Shown here: piece after piece, positions 1 through 8,282 of the stretch
Numbering within the stretch: position 1 is the first letter of the stretch
Layout: every line of letters begins with the position of its first letter
NCBI GenBank assembly: GCA_036507005.1
Contig: DASXQT010000009.1
Coordinates: 16,440 to 80,439 of the forward strand
Length of the DNA stretch: 64,000 bases
From: WS-2 sp036507005
Lineage (GTDB): Bacteria > Eisenbacteria > RBG-16-71-46
Reading direction: 5' to 3'
Translations under genes and position numbers: made by a program
Notes under the pieces: model-generated
The model's database searches: none
What the model was told of the DNA's origin: nothing
The model's input: only the letters and a program-made list of their open reading frames with translations

Positions 1-60
1 CGGCTGCGCCCGGCCAATGCGACCGGCGTTTCCGGGAGCCGGGGCGCCTACAAACGAAAT

Positions 61-81
61 CCGCCAGGATTTCCCTGGCGG
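61..81 (-). terminator. Terminator-like hairpin
   Basis: CCGCCAGG and CCTGGCGG form a perfect 8-bp stem around a 5-nt loop. On the minus strand it is followed by the T-rich stretch ATTTCGTTTG, as in an intrinsic terminator for a gene lying to the right or for bidirectional use. The rest of bases 1-283 shows no recognisable gene. Confidence 0.4.
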
Positions 82-283
82 CATTGAACGCTCGTGGGAC
101 GTCCATCAGCTGCCGAAGACCGTTTGACTATCCCCGGTTCCGCCCGGCAAGGCAAGGCTCATTTTGGACCTGTGTTTTTGCGGGTGCGGAGCGGATCGCG
201 CGGCCCGATTCCCGCGGCGCGGCGCGGCCTGCTAGCGTCCGCACCGGCGCCGGCACTCTCGCCGGACGCCCGGAGGCTCGTGC

Positions 284-1261
284 ATGAGGCGGTGGCTGGT
301 CGTGGCGATCGCGTTGCCGCTCGTGGCGGCGGCGGCGCTCGCGCTCGCGCCGGTGCGGACCGGCGACTTGAAGGAGCACCCACGCCCGGCGGCGGGATAC
401 GGCGAGGCGCTCGCGCGGATCGATTCGCTGCGCGCCGGCGAAGGCGCCGAGGTCGACGCGCGCTGCCGCGTCCTGCTCCTCACGCACGGCGCCCGGGCCG
501 CGCGGGCCGTCGTGTTCCTGCACGGGCTCTCGAACTGCCCGCAGCAGTTCCGGCGGCTCGGGGAGCTGTGCTTCGCGCGCGGCGACAACGTCCTCATCGT
601 TCGCCTGCCCGGTCACGGACTCGCGGACCGCATGACCGGATCGCTGGCCCGCATCACGGCCGCCGATCTCGCGGCGTTCGCCGACGCGATGGTGGACGTG
701 GGCGCGGGGCTGGGCGACCGGCTGGTGGTGGTCGGGCTCTCGGCCGGGGGAGTGGCGGCGGGCTGGGCGGCCCAGACCCGGACCGAGGTGGATCGCGCGG
801 TCCTGATCGCGCCGGTCTTCGGCCTCGACGTGGTTCCCCGGCCGCTCACCGCCGCGCTCACGAATCTGTGGCTCGCCACGCCGAACCAGTTCATCTGGTG
901 GGACCCGGTGCGGCGCGAGAAGCTGCCGGGGCCGACCTACTGCTACCCGCGCTTCGCGACCCGCGGCCTCGCCGAGGTGATGCGGCTCGGGTTCGCGGTG
1001 GAGGCGCGCGCGCGGCGCTCGCCTCCGGCCGCGCGCTCGATCGTGCTCGTGACCAACCCGCGCGACCGGGCGGTGAGCCGCCCGGTGATCGCCGCGCTCG
1101 CGCGCCGCTGGCGGCGCCTCGCCCCGCGCGCGATCGAGACCTATGAGTTCCCCGCCGCCTTCGACCTCGGGCACGATCTGGTCGATCCCGAGCAGCCGTT
1201 CCAGCACGTGGACCGCGCCTACCCCGTGCTGCTCGAGATCATCGCGGGCGGCGGGGACTGA
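284..1261 (+). CDS. Alpha/beta hydrolase, membrane-anchored or secreted
   Basis: A 325-residue alpha/beta-hydrolase. The first 22 residues are a hydrophobic signal or anchor (MRRWLVVAIALPLVAAAALA), so the enzyme probably acts outside the cytoplasm. The fold markers are the oxyanion HG turn in FLHGLSNCP (about 78-86), the nucleophile elbow GLSAGG (151-156, Ser153) and a C-terminal catalytic His in LGHDLVDP (about 297). The substrate cannot be read from the sequence; the closest general type is a lysophospholipase or carboxylesterase-like serine hydrolase. The start ATG at 284 sits in front of the signal sequence. It converges with the redoxin gene, leaving 13 bases between them. Confidence 0.85.
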   Translation: MRRWLVVAIALPLVAAAALALAPVRTGDLKEHPRPAAGYGEALARIDSLRAGEGAEVDARCRVLLLTHGARAARAVVFLHGLSNCPQQFRRLGELCFARGDNVLIVRLPGHGLADRMTGSLARITAADLAAFADAMVDVGAGLGDRLVVVGLSAGGVAAGWAAQTRTEVDRAVLIAPVFGLDVVPRPLTAALTNLWLATPNQFIWWDPVRREKLPGPTYCYPRFATRGLAEVMRLGFAVEARARRSPPAARSIVLVTNPRDRAVSRPVIAALARRWRRLAPRAIETYEFPAAFDLGHDLVDPEQPFQHVDRAYPVLLEIIAGGGD

Positions 1262-1274
1262 GGCGCGGGGCCGA

Positions 1275-1913
1275 TCAGGTCTTCGAGCGGAACTTGATGC
1301 CGCACCCGAGCGCCTTGGTCTCGGCGAGCGCGATCTCGCGCCCGTCGACCACGGCCTGGACCGCATCCTGCAGGTAGCGCTCCTTCACCTGATCGGGCTG
1401 CTTGGCGTTGTCGTCGATCGTTCCGTGGTAGACGAGCTTGCCCTCGCGGTCGAACAGGAAGGCCTCGGGCGTGCGAGTGGCGCCGAAGGCGCGCGCCACG
1501 TCGGAGGTGGCGTCCACGACGTAGGGGAACGCCATCTTCGAACGCCTGGCGTTGGTCTGCATGACCTTGTAGCCGTCCTCGGGCACCACGCCCGGGTCGT
1601 TCGAGTTGATCGCGATCACGCCGATCCCCTGCTTCACGCAGCGGTTGCCGAGGCTCACGATGCGGGTGTGCCAGGCTTTGGCCCAGGGGCAGGCGTTGCA
1701 GGTGAAGACCACCAGCGTGCCTTTCGCGCCATGAGCCCCGGCGATCGTGGTCTCGTGCCCGTCCACGTTCATCATCGCCACGTCCGCGAGCGGGGCGGCA
1801 TCCCCGAGCGCGAGCGGCTTCGGCCCCTGCGACTCCTGCTGCGCCTGCGCGACCGCGCCCGCCCCCAGCACGCCGGCCGCGAGCCAACCCACCACCGTGA
1901 TTCCTCGGATCAT
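1275..1913 (-). CDS. Secreted redoxin (AhpC/TSA-type thioredoxin-fold protein)
   Basis: A 212-residue thioredoxin-fold protein with a signal peptide (about residues 1-25, ending near AQAQQ). The active site is TCNACPW with Cys72 and Cys75, the CxxC-P form of the periplasmic 'CNHCP' redoxins. A resolving strand and a cis-Pro-type region (TRTPEAFLFDREGKLVY) follow. It probably acts as a periplasmic thiol reductant or peroxidase. Its ATG overlaps the TGA of the upstream TlpA-like gene in an ATGA, so the two are translationally coupled; the EamA gene directly precedes them. The last residues contain one more Cys (LGCGIKF). Confidence 0.85.
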   Translation of the reverse strand: MIRGITVVGWLAAGVLGAGAVAQAQQESQGPKPLALGDAAPLADVAMMNVDGHETTIAGAHGAKGTLVVFTCNACPWAKAWHTRIVSLGNRCVKQGIGVIAINSNDPGVVPEDGYKVMQTNARRSKMAFPYVVDATSDVARAFGATRTPEAFLFDREGKLVYHGTIDDNAKQPDQVKERYLQDAVQAVVDGREIALAETKALGCGIKFRSKT

Positions 1914-2446
1914 GTCCCTGCCTCCACCGAATCGGTTGCGCCGCCCTCGTGCAGTGCCTCGCGCACTGCCTGGGACAGCGTTTCGTACGTCTGCCGGCCC
2001 TCCAGGAACCGGAGCTTCCGCCCCGCGCCGTCGAAGACGATCGTGGCCGGAATGGCCCCGCTCCACGACGGCTCGAGGGTGTTGATGAACTTCATGTCGT
2101 CGCCCGTCTTGTGGAACGAGGGGAAGTCGACCCCGTTCGCGGCCAGGAACTCCCGCGCCTGGGGCAGCGTGTCGTCGAAGTCCGCGGACACCAGCACCAG
2201 GCGGAGCCCCCGGGCGCGGTACTCGCGCGCGACCTCGAGGAGATCGGGGAACTCCTCTCGGCACGGCACGCACCACGTCGCCCACACGTTCACCAGCACC
2301 GCGCGGGCGCCCGGCTCCCGCACCGCGGCCAGCACCTGGTCCGCGGTCGCGGCGCGCAGCGCCGGCCCGCGCCCCGCCGCCGCGCATCCGCACAGGCACG
2401 AAGCGGCGAGCGCGAGCGCGATCGTGGCGCCGAGGGCCGGCCTCAC
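1910..2446 (-). CDS. TlpA/ResA-like thioredoxin lipoprotein
   Basis: A 178-residue thiol-disulfide oxidoreductase. The N-terminal hydrophobic segment ends in Cys residues that fit a lipobox (ALAASC or CLCGC), so it is likely a lipoprotein facing the periplasm. The active site is VNVWATWCVPC (Cys59, Cys62), typical of TlpA/ResA enzymes, and the cis-Pro loop is GAIPATIVFD. The start is GTG at 2446, placed immediately after the TGA of the EamA gene with no gap. The stop overlaps the redoxin start. Known relatives reduce cytochrome c apoproteins or copper-site cysteines; the specific client here is not evident. Confidence 0.88.
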   Translation of the reverse strand: MRPALGATIALALAASCLCGCAAAGRGPALRAATADQVLAAVREPGARAVLVNVWATWCVPCREEFPDLLEVAREYRARGLRLVLVSADFDDTLPQAREFLAANGVDFPSFHKTGDDMKFINTLEPSWSGAIPATIVFDGAGRKLRFLEGRQTYETLSQAVREALHEGGATDSVEAGT

Positions 2447-3376
2447 TCAGGCCTCCCGGGCGCCCGCGAGCGCCGCCGAGGGCGCGGGCGCGCGCCGCCG
2501 CCCGCCCGCCAGCGCAATCGCGAGCCCGGCCAGCACCAGGAGCGAGCCCACGAGCTGGGGGGTCGTCAGGCGCTCGTGCCGCAGCGCGGCCCCGAGCACC
2601 AGCGCCACCAGGGGCACCACGACCGCGATCAAGCTGATGCGGGTCACGTCCCAGCGGTTCACGAGCCAGGCGTAGAGCACGAACGCGACCACCGACCCCA
2701 TGATCGTGAGGTAGAGGATCGGCACGAGCGCGGGCGCCGTCGCCGGCATCGTGTGGGGTTCGCCCGCGAGGAAGCTCGCCGCCCCGCACACCGGGAGCCC
2801 GACCATCGCGCCTGCGGCGTTGGCGCCGAGCGGGTGCTGGCGCGGTCCGCGCTTGAGCACCACGCCCGAGGCCGAGGCCGCGGTCGCGGCCGCGAAGATC
2901 GCGGCGAGCGGGAGCGGCGACACCCGGGCCGCGAGCTCGCCCGAGAACATGGCGGCGATCCCCGCCAGCGCCACGAGCGCGCCCGCGATCCTCGGGGCGT
3001 GCAGCCGCTCGAGCTCGAACGCGCGGGCGAACAGGGCGGTGGTGAGCGGCACGGTGCCGTAGAGCACCGCGGCCAGCCCCGAGGGCACGGTCTTCTCCCC
3101 CCAGTAGAGCAGGCAGAAGCTGAGCCCGAAGTTGAGGAATCCGAATCCGGCCGCGGAGCGCAGGGCGGCGCCGCGGGGCAGGCTGCGGCCCGAGAGCCAG
3201 GTGAGCAGCGTGAGCAGGACGGCAGCGAGTGCGAGCCTGAGCGTGGCGGCCCACAGCGGCGGCACGGTGTCGTCGCCGATGCTGATGACCAGGAAGGTGC
3301 TGCCCCAGACCACGCAGCAGCCCGCGAAGGCGGCGAACGTGGTGAGCCCACGCGAGGATGGCGTTTCGGTCGGCAT
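2447..3376 (-). CDS. EamA/DMT-family transporter
   Basis: A 309-residue integral membrane protein with about ten hydrophobic segments arranged as two EamA repeats. The first repeat opens with the family signature VVWGSTFLVI near residue 25. The second begins near residue 165 and ends in LVGSLLVLAGLAIALAGG. EamA proteins are drug/metabolite exporters of the inner membrane; the substrate is unknown. It is the first gene of a three-gene block with the TlpA-like and redoxin genes, which suggests but does not prove export linked to thiol redox. The stretch upstream (3377-3518) would hold its promoter. Confidence 0.88.
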   Translation of the reverse strand: MPTETPSSRGLTTFAAFAGCCVVWGSTFLVISIGDDTVPPLWAATLRLALAAVLLTLLTWLSGRSLPRGAALRSAAGFGFLNFGLSFCLLYWGEKTVPSGLAAVLYGTVPLTTALFARAFELERLHAPRIAGALVALAGIAAMFSGELAARVSPLPLAAIFAAATAASASGVVLKRGPRQHPLGANAAGAMVGLPVCGAASFLAGEPHTMPATAPALVPILYLTIMGSVVAFVLYAWLVNRWDVTRISLIAVVVPLVALVLGAALRHERLTTPQLVGSLLVLAGLAIALAGGRRRAPAPSAALAGAREA

Positions 3377-3518
3377 GAAGGTCCGCAGGTCTCCGCGGCG
3401 GCCCTGGACGAGGGTGAGAGAGCCGCGAGCTTAGCGTTTCGCGCACGTCAGTCGTAATGGAACGGCAAAATCGCCGCGCGCTTCGCGGCCCGCGCCGGCG
3501 CGGTGCCGGGCGGGGCGC

Positions 3519-4880
3519 CTACTTCAGCGCCGCGAGCTTCCTGCGCAGCGATTCGATCGTGGCTTCGGAGCGCTGGCCGGGCGGGAAGGCGTCCGCGGTC
3601 GCGATCGCCTGCTCGAGCGTGTGGCGGGCCGCCGTCGAGTCGCCCTTGCTGGCGTGGATCTCGGCGCGGGTCTGCAGCAGCCGGAGCTTGCGCGGCCCGT
3701 AGGCGAGCGGGAGCGCGCGATCCGAAGCGGCGAGCGCGTCGTCCCAGCGCTTCATCGCCTGGTATGCGATCGCGAGACGCGCGGGCGGATTGTAGTCGCC
3801 GGGGAAGTCGCGCTGCGACGCCTCGAGCATCGGGATCGCGCGCGCGGGCTCGTTCAGCTCGAGGTAGGAGGAGAGGCGGTGGGAGTCGAACACCGCGCGC
3901 TCCTGGGGAGTCTTGGCCCGAGCCGCCTCGCGCTCGAGGAACGCGGCCCACTCGCTCGCGACCGCGTGCGTGCCGGCCTCGTCCCGGGCGTCCTTGCGGG
4001 CGTCGACCAGCGCGATGTAGACCGCCGACCGGTCGTCCGCCGCGACCCCGAGCGCCGGGTCGGCGGTCACCTCGCGCGCGTCGGCCTCGAGCGCTTGCAC
4101 CAGGGCCGCGCGCCCCGGGTGCTCGGCCGGAAGCGCGAGGGCGGCATCGAGGCCGCTCGCCGCCAGGTTGGCGGCCGACGCGGTGCGCTTGAGCCGCGGG
4201 TAGGCGTCGCGCGCGAGCCGGGCCTCGGCCTCCGAGCTGTCGGTCATCGAGAAGGCGAACAGCAGCGACTCGACCGCGCGCGAGTAGCGCGGCCAGTGGG
4301 CGGGAGCGGCGGCCAGCGCCGCCTCGTAGGCCGTGGCCGCGGCGGCGTAGTCGGCGTCGCCGTACAGGCGCTCGGCGTGCGCCAGCGCGCGATCGGCCTC
4401 AGGCTCGGCCGCGGCGCCGGTCTTGCGGGATGCGCCCTCCACCGCGAGCCGGCCGTCGTCGAGGATCCTGCCGAGCTGCGCCACGGTCGCCCCGCCCACC
4501 CAGCGCAGCGCGACCTTCTCGGTGGCGGGGTCGACGATCAGGAAGGTGGGGAGCGCCGCGATCGGGAACTGCTTCCTAAACGGGGCGTTCTTCGCCTTCT
4601 CGGTGTCGATGGCGAGCCAGACGTACCGCCCGGCGTGCCGCGCGAGAGAGGGATCGGTGAAGACGAAGGCCCTCATCGAGCGGCACGTGTGTCACCACGG
4701 GGCCCAGGACTCGATGAAGAGCGGCACCTTGCGGGCGCGGGCCTCGGCCACGCCCCGCGTGTAGTCGTCGGCGATGAACGGGAGCACCTCGCGCCGCGCC
4801 GGGGTGGCCCCGGCCGGGGCGGCGAGCAGCGAGCCGAGCGGCAGGGCGAGGGCGATCGCGGAGAGTCGGGCGCCACGCAT
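3519..4880 (-). CDS. Thioredoxin-fold/TPR protein with in-frame UGA (candidate selenoprotein)
   Basis: Read straight through one UGA (4692-4694), this is a 453-residue protein. It has a signal peptide (1-25), a thioredoxin domain (about 30-145) and helical TPR-like repeats (about 165-450). The UGA is codon 63 and falls exactly at the first Cys of the redox motif: WAPW-UGA-HTCRSM, giving UxxC instead of CxxC. The reading frame, the third-position GC bias and the domain fold continue on both sides, including the later FLIVDP strand after a PT cis-Pro. Without readthrough the gene would be a 62-residue stub plus a headless remainder starting at an internal Met (4676). The alternative is a nonsense mutation or a sequencing error changing TGC/TGT to TGA. 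A compact hairpin lies just after the UGA. Confidence 0.75.
4662..4694 (-). promoter_or_regulatory. Candidate bacterial SECIS hairpin after UGA
   Basis: On the mRNA strand the UGA (4694-4692) is followed after 14 nt by GAUGA, a GGGCCU loop and UCGUC. This is a 5-bp stem with one G-U pair and a 6-nt loop that starts with G. The loop begins 19 nt after the UGA, inside the 16-37 nt range and with the loop G described for bacterial SECIS elements. The stem is short and such hairpins occur by chance in GC-rich DNA, so this is support, not proof. Confidence 0.5.
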
Positions 4881-4965
4881 GCGAGCATGCTAGCAGAGGC
4901 GCGCGCGGGCGTGCCATCAGGCGCGCGGCTGGCGATTCACGAAGCGCGCGGGCTAGGATGGCGCG

Positions 4966-6795
4966 GTGAGACGCTCGACGACGCCGCGCCGCGAGGCGAC
5001 GCCGCCCGCCGGCGGCGAGGACCGCCGCATTCTCGCCCTCGGCGCGGCGCTGGTCGCGGCGGTGCTCCTCACCCAGCTGTGGCTGGTGCGCGACCTCCGC
5101 ACCCTGCCCTCGCCGATCTTCGGCGGCGACTACTCCTACCAGATGGGCTGCATCGAGAGCATACGGGCCTCGGGCGACCCGATGGCCTCGTGCAGCGTCT
5201 CCGGCGCGCTGCCCGGCTACCTGCCGCTCTACGGCACGGTGGTCGCGCTGTTCTCGCGGGCGAGCGGCTGGGCGGTGGTCCCGAGCATGCTGGCGCTCTC
5301 GGTGGTCTTCCGCGCGCTCTCGACCGCGATCGCGTGGTGGGTGTTCACGCGGCTCCATGGGCGAAGCGCCGGTTTCGCGCTGGCCTGCCTGTGGTCGCTG
5401 CTGCTGCGCGAGCCGATCCTCAAGTACACCGAGTTCACGCTCGCGATCCTCGTGCCGCTCTACTATTACGCCCTGTGCCGCTTCGCCGCGAAGCCCGCAT
5501 TTCGCACCGCGCTCCCCCTCGGGCTCACGCTCGCGGCCGCGGGCTACTCGCACGCGGTGGTGTTCATCGGCGGCATCGTGATCGCGACCGGCACCACCGC
5601 GATCGCGGCGCTCGCGCCCGGGGAGAGGAGCCGCCTGGCGAGGCTCGCGGCCGCGGCCCGCGGGCTCCTCGGGGTGGCGGCCCTGTCGCTCCTGGCACTC
5701 GGGTACTGGTACCGGCCGCTGTTCGTCGCCCACGGGGCGGCGTCGGCCCACTACACCGAGTGGAACGGAGGCGTGAGCCAGGCCACCTTCGCCCAGCGGC
5801 TCGCCTACGCGCGCGGCGCGCTGCTCTCGATGGTGCGCGTCGACGAGTGGCCGGCGGCCGCGCTCAACCTGCTCGTGCTCGCCGGCCTCGTGGCGCTGTG
5901 GCGCACGGGGGAGCGCCGCCGGTTCCTGCCCGGCGCGTGGGCCGCGGCCGCCACCTTCCTGTGGATGCTCCACCCGTTCGTCACCATGCCGCTGCTCCAC
6001 ACCCACTTCGTTCCCGACTACGTGCGCCGCTATCTCTGGGCATTCGCCGCCTTCCTGGTCGCGGCGATCCCGGTCGCCCTGCTCTTCGGCCGCCTTCGCC
6101 GCGGGCCGGCATTCGGGCTCGCCGCGACCCTGCTCGCTGTCACGCTGGCGGGGCTGGCGATCGAGGCGCGCTCGCTCGCCGCGGACTCCGCCATGGCGGG
6201 CGCGCGGCAGCCGGCCGATCCGGCGCTGGCGTCGCTTCAAGCCTGGGTGCTCGCGCACACCCGGCCCGACGACGTGGCGCTCTCCAACAACGAGCTGAGC
6301 TTCGCCTGGAGCGCGCTCACCGGGCGCAAGGCCGTGGTCGCGCGCCGCGCGCAGAACGACCCGTTCGCGGACATGGACGTGCGCAACCGCGACGCGGCCC
6401 TGATGCTCTACGGCCGGGACGAGGAGGCGCGCCGCCGCCTGCTGCGGCAGTACGGCGTGCGCTACCTGTTCTGGATGGAGCCCTGGATCGACCTCGAGTA
6501 CCGCCGCGAGGCGCAGGGCCTGGCCTACATGGACCCGCTGCTCTATTTCCGCAACCCGGCCTACGACGACGAGCTGACGCGGGCCGGGGTCGAGACCTTC
6601 AACTTCTATGGGTGGGTGGATCCCACCCTGCGCGGCCCCGAGTACCCGAGGTTCGAGCTCACCCTGGTCGGCCCCGGCAACTATCGCAGCCCCGAGCGGC
6701 CGTGGCGCGAGGGCCTCGATTCGCATCTCGAGAAGGTGTGGCGCTACGAGGTGGAAGGGCGCGAGGTCGCGGCGCTCTACGCCGTGAGGCCGTAA
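4966..6795 (+). CDS. Multi-pass membrane protein, GT-C-like glycosyltransferase
   Basis: A 609-residue protein starting at GTG 4966. One hydrophobic segment near residue 28 is followed by an outside loop with an acidic pair region (IFGGDYSYQMG), then about ten further membrane segments to about residue 395, and a soluble C-terminal domain of about 200 residues. This layout resembles GT-C glycosyltransferases (PMT/ArnT-like) that use polyprenyl-linked sugars at the outer face of the inner membrane. No specific acceptor is evident. Two other proteins of the same general shape lie at 9440-10939 and 13659-14750. It converges with puuD. Confidence 0.6.
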   Translation: MRRSTTPRREATPPAGGEDRRILALGAALVAAVLLTQLWLVRDLRTLPSPIFGGDYSYQMGCIESIRASGDPMASCSVSGALPGYLPLYGTVVALFSRASGWAVVPSMLALSVVFRALSTAIAWWVFTRLHGRSAGFALACLWSLLLREPILKYTEFTLAILVPLYYYALCRFAAKPAFRTALPLGLTLAAAGYSHAVVFIGGIVIATGTTAIAALAPGERSRLARLAAAARGLLGVAALSLLALGYWYRPLFVAHGAASAHYTEWNGGVSQATFAQRLAYARGALLSMVRVDEWPAAALNLLVLAGLVALWRTGERRRFLPGAWAAAATFLWMLHPFVTMPLLHTHFVPDYVRRYLWAFAAFLVAAIPVALLFGRLRRGPAFGLAATLLAVTLAGLAIEARSLAADSAMAGARQPADPALASLQAWVLAHTRPDDVALSNNELSFAWSALTGRKAVVARRAQNDPFADMDVRNRDAALMLYGRDEEARRRLLRQYGVRYLFWMEPWIDLEYRREAQGLAYMDPLLYFRNPAYDDELTRAGVETFNFYGWVDPTLRGPEYPRFELTLVGPGNYRSPERPWREGLDSHLEKVWRYEVEGREVAALYAVRP

Positions 6796-6811
6796 CCGCG
6801 GCGCCCGGGGA

Positions 6812-8050
6812 TCAGCGGTCGGCGCCCTTGACGCTCCCGCCGTGTGCGCCCTCGAGCTTCGCGCCCTGGGCGATCCAGGCGCCGAGCGTGCGGCGCTCCT
6901 CCTCGGTCATGCCGGTGAGGTTGCCGAGCGGCATGGTCTTCGTCACCACCGCGCGCACCAGGATGCGCGGCGCCAAGCGCGCGATCCGCTCCGGCTCGTC
7001 GAGCCGCACGCCGAGCGGAGGCTCGGGGAAGGCGGGGTTGGTGGGCCGCGCGGCGTGGCAGGTGACGCAGCGCTGCTCGACGATCGCCTGCACGGTCTCG
7101 AACGCCACCGGCGGCTCGCCGCGGTAGGCCTCCGCCCCGCCCGCCGGCGCCCCGCTGCGCGCCGCGAGCACGATCGCTCCCGCGAGCGACGCGAGCCCCG
7201 CGAGCACCACCCAGCGGTTGCTGCGGGCGCCGAAGTTCATCACGTACTTGACCGATGCGCCCAGCACCACGAGCAGGACCAGCGTGAGCCACGCCAGCGG
7301 GTGGCCCCAGGTGCCGGGGAAGTGGTTGCTCAGCATCGTGAAGAGCACGGGCAGCGTGAGGTAGTGGTTGTGGATCGAGCGCGTCTTGGCGCGCTCGCCC
7401 AGCGTGACGTCCACCGGCTCGCCCGCGCGCGTCGCGGCCAGCATGCGCGACTGGGCGGGGATGATCCGCCGCCACACGTTCGCGACCATCACCGTTCCGA
7501 TCATCGCTCCGAAGTGGAGGAACGCGGCGCGCCCGCTGAACACCCGCGTGAGCCCGAAGGCGGCGGCCGTGAGGAGCGCGAACGAGACCAGGGCGGCGGC
7601 GCGCGGCGAACGCGCGAGCGGCGAGGTCCAGAGCGCGTCGTACACCAGCCAGCCCGTGGCCAGCAGCCCGAGGCTCAGAGCGATCGCCCAGGGGAGAGTA
7701 ATGGGCGAGACGCTCCGGTCCAACAGGTAGATCCCGCCGCCGAGGTAGTAGACCACGCCGAGCAGGAAGAAGCCGCTGATCCAGGTGCTGTAGGCCTCCC
7801 ACTTGAACCAATGGAGGTGGGCGGGCAGCTCGTCGGGCGCGAGGTAGCGCCGCTTCACCACCTCGTAGAAGCCGCCGCTGTGCACCATCCACAGCTCGCC
7901 CGCGACCGCGCCCTCGCGCTTGCGTGTGGGCGGCGTGAGGCTGCTGTCGAGCCACATGAAGAGGAACGAGTCGCCGATCCACATGATCGCGGCGATCACG
8001 TGGGCCCAGCGCAGGACGAGGTTCAGCCATTCGAGCGCGAACGCGGGCAT
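6812..8050 (-). CDS. puuD: Urate hydroxylase PuuD (membrane urate oxidase with cytochrome c domain)
   Basis: A 412-residue protein with the PuuD architecture. Eight to nine membrane helices begin with WAHVIAAIMWIGDSF and include ALWTSPLARSP, and conserved His residues sit in the helices. A C-terminal c-type cytochrome domain follows, with heme site CVTCH (328-332) and axial Met in TKTMPLGNLTGMT (Met373). PuuD oxidises urate to 5-hydroxyisourate and passes electrons to the respiratory chain. The start at 8050 (MPAFALEW) was chosen because the upstream in-frame sequence is Arg-rich and not part of the family. No other purine-degradation gene lies in the window. Confidence 0.9.
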   Translation of the reverse strand: MPAFALEWLNLVLRWAHVIAAIMWIGDSFLFMWLDSSLTPPTRKREGAVAGELWMVHSGGFYEVVKRRYLAPDELPAHLHWFKWEAYSTWISGFFLLGVVYYLGGGIYLLDRSVSPITLPWAIALSLGLLATGWLVYDALWTSPLARSPRAAALVSFALLTAAAFGLTRVFSGRAAFLHFGAMIGTVMVANVWRRIIPAQSRMLAATRAGEPVDVTLGERAKTRSIHNHYLTLPVLFTMLSNHFPGTWGHPLAWLTLVLLVVLGASVKYVMNFGARSNRWVVLAGLASLAGAIVLAARSGAPAGGAEAYRGEPPVAFETVQAIVEQRCVTCHAARPTNPAFPEPPLGVRLDEPERIARLAPRILVRAVVTKTMPLGNLTGMTEEERRTLGAWIAQGAKLEGAHGGSVKGADR

Positions 8051-8282
8051 GCGGGCGGCGGGCCTCCGGCGGATGGGAACGCCGCGCGCAGCATAGGGCA
8101 TCGCGGCGCGCGGCGCATGGCGCCGCGGCCCAGCGCGCGCAATGGCGCTCTGCATCCGGAGATTCCGTCGCCCCACCCTTCACAGGGCATGTCCTCCCGC
8201 CCGGCTGGCGGTCCGCCGCCGGCTCCGGCTAGAGTGCCGGCCGCGAGACCCCGGCATAACTCCACGCTCGAAGGAGATTGTC

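Noticed and set aside
3519..4676. Independent TPR gene starting at Met 4676
   Set aside because: The start falls three codons after the second Cys of the redox motif, inside the thioredoxin fold, so it would be a headless domain.
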